From: Gemmatimonadota bacterium
GTDB lineage: Bacteria > Gemmatimonadota > Gemmatimonadetes > JACCXV01
Assembly: GCA_013696835.1 (NCBI GenBank)
Contig: JACCXV010000203.1
Coordinates: forward strand, 1 to 7,234
Direction: 5' to 3'
Length of the DNA stretch: 7,234 nt
Shown here: one piece after another, positions 6,862-7,234 of the stretch
How the letters are laid out: each line of letters opens with the position of its first letter
Numbering within the stretch: position 1 is the first letter of the stretch
Position numbers and translations under genes: made by a program
The notes under the pieces: generated by a model
What the model was told of the DNA's origin: nothing
Databases searched by the model: none
The model's input: only the letters and a program-made list of their open reading frames with translations

Positions 6862-7234
6862 AGCTGCTCGCGCTCTTCACCGCGGGCGAGCCGGCCTCGG
6901 TCGCGGTCCTCGCCGACGGCTCCGGCGACGCCGCTCCCCTGGCATCCGGGCGGACCTCGGAGGAGCTCGTGCCCCGGGCACGGGAACTCCTCACCCGCGC
7001 GGGGCTCGAGCCCGCCGAACTCGACGGGGTGTGCATCGCCGAGGGACCGGGGTCGTTCACGGGCCTGCGCGTGGGCGCCTCCACGGCGCTCGGTCTGGCG
7101 CGCGCGACCGGGATCCCTCTCTACGGTGCCGGAACACTCCTCGTCTGGGCGAGCCTGGCGCTCCGCGCCGACGCGCGCACAGCAGGCTGCGCGGTGGTGC
7201 TCGACGCCCGCCGGGGCGAGATTTTCCTGGGTAT
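6858..7234 (+). CDS. tsaB: tRNA t6A37 threonylcarbamoyladenosine biosynthesis protein TsaB, N-terminal part
   Basis: TsaB is the non-catalytic ASKHA-fold partner that dimerises with TsaD and binds TsaE in t6A synthesis. The frame runs from GTG 6858 to the window edge, giving 125 codons of a protein usually about 220-240 aa. The key evidence is EGPGSFTGLRVG (about 69-80), a hallmark of TsaB, followed by a LGLARATGIPLYG stretch and LDARRGEIF near the edge, matching the family IDARMGEVY region. The start shares GTGA with the tsaE stop, and the pairing tsaE-tsaB is common in bacteria. The N-terminus reads MKLLALFTAGEPASVAV where the family usually has an LAIDTS-type phosphate-1 motif, so the first Asp is Phe. 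TsaB has no catalytic role, so this may be tolerated. The downstream half, and any rimI or tsaD neighbour, lies outside the window. Confidence 0.92.
   Translation, partial: MKLLALFTAGEPASVAVLADGSGDAAPLASGRTSEELVPRARELLTRAGLEPAELDGVCIAEGPGSFTGLRVGASTALGLARATGIPLYGAGTLLVWASLALRADARTAGCAVVLDARRGEIFLG

Overview
The window is high-GC DNA with strong G/C preference at third codon positions, densely packed with chromosomal genes. It holds one leftward gene cut by the left edge, a divergent intergenic region, and four rightward genes, the last cut by the right edge. Gene content and the style of the Rel and UvrB proteins suggest a free-living, high-GC, poorly characterised bacterial lineage; Gemmatimonadota or an Eisenbacteria-like group is a guess and not demonstrated. 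There are no tRNAs, rRNAs, CRISPR repeats, insertion sequences or phage genes that I can see.

Left part (1-1697, minus strand): a multidomain protein with an N-terminal SRPBCC/START-like domain, a four-cysteine zinc-ribbon-like region in a DUF5939-type middle part, and the beginning of a class III nucleotide cyclase domain. The cyclase similarity stops abruptly about 110 bases from the edge, where the second metal-binding aspartate is also missing. This is the least ordinary part of the window. Positions 1698-1982 form a 285-base divergent intergenic region.

Right part (1983-7234, plus strand): a complete bifunctional RelA/SpoT-type (p)ppGpp synthetase/hydrolase (727 aa), a 105-base gap, a complete UvrB (684 aa), then tsaE (about 161 aa) and the first 125 codons of tsaB. 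tsaE and tsaB overlap by 4 bases and both encode parts of the tRNA t6A modification machinery. uvrB, tsaE and tsaB look like one transcription unit, with rel either just upstream on its own promoter or partly co-transcribed.

Functionally the region combines nucleotide second-messenger signalling (a putative cyclase divergent from rel), nucleotide excision repair and tRNA modification. The four plus-strand genes are standard housekeeping genes. I see no clear new multi-gene system. The items most worth checking are the cyclase-like protein with its collapsed catalytic end, and a short CGTTTA element placed 39-40 bases before the start codons of both rel and uvrB.
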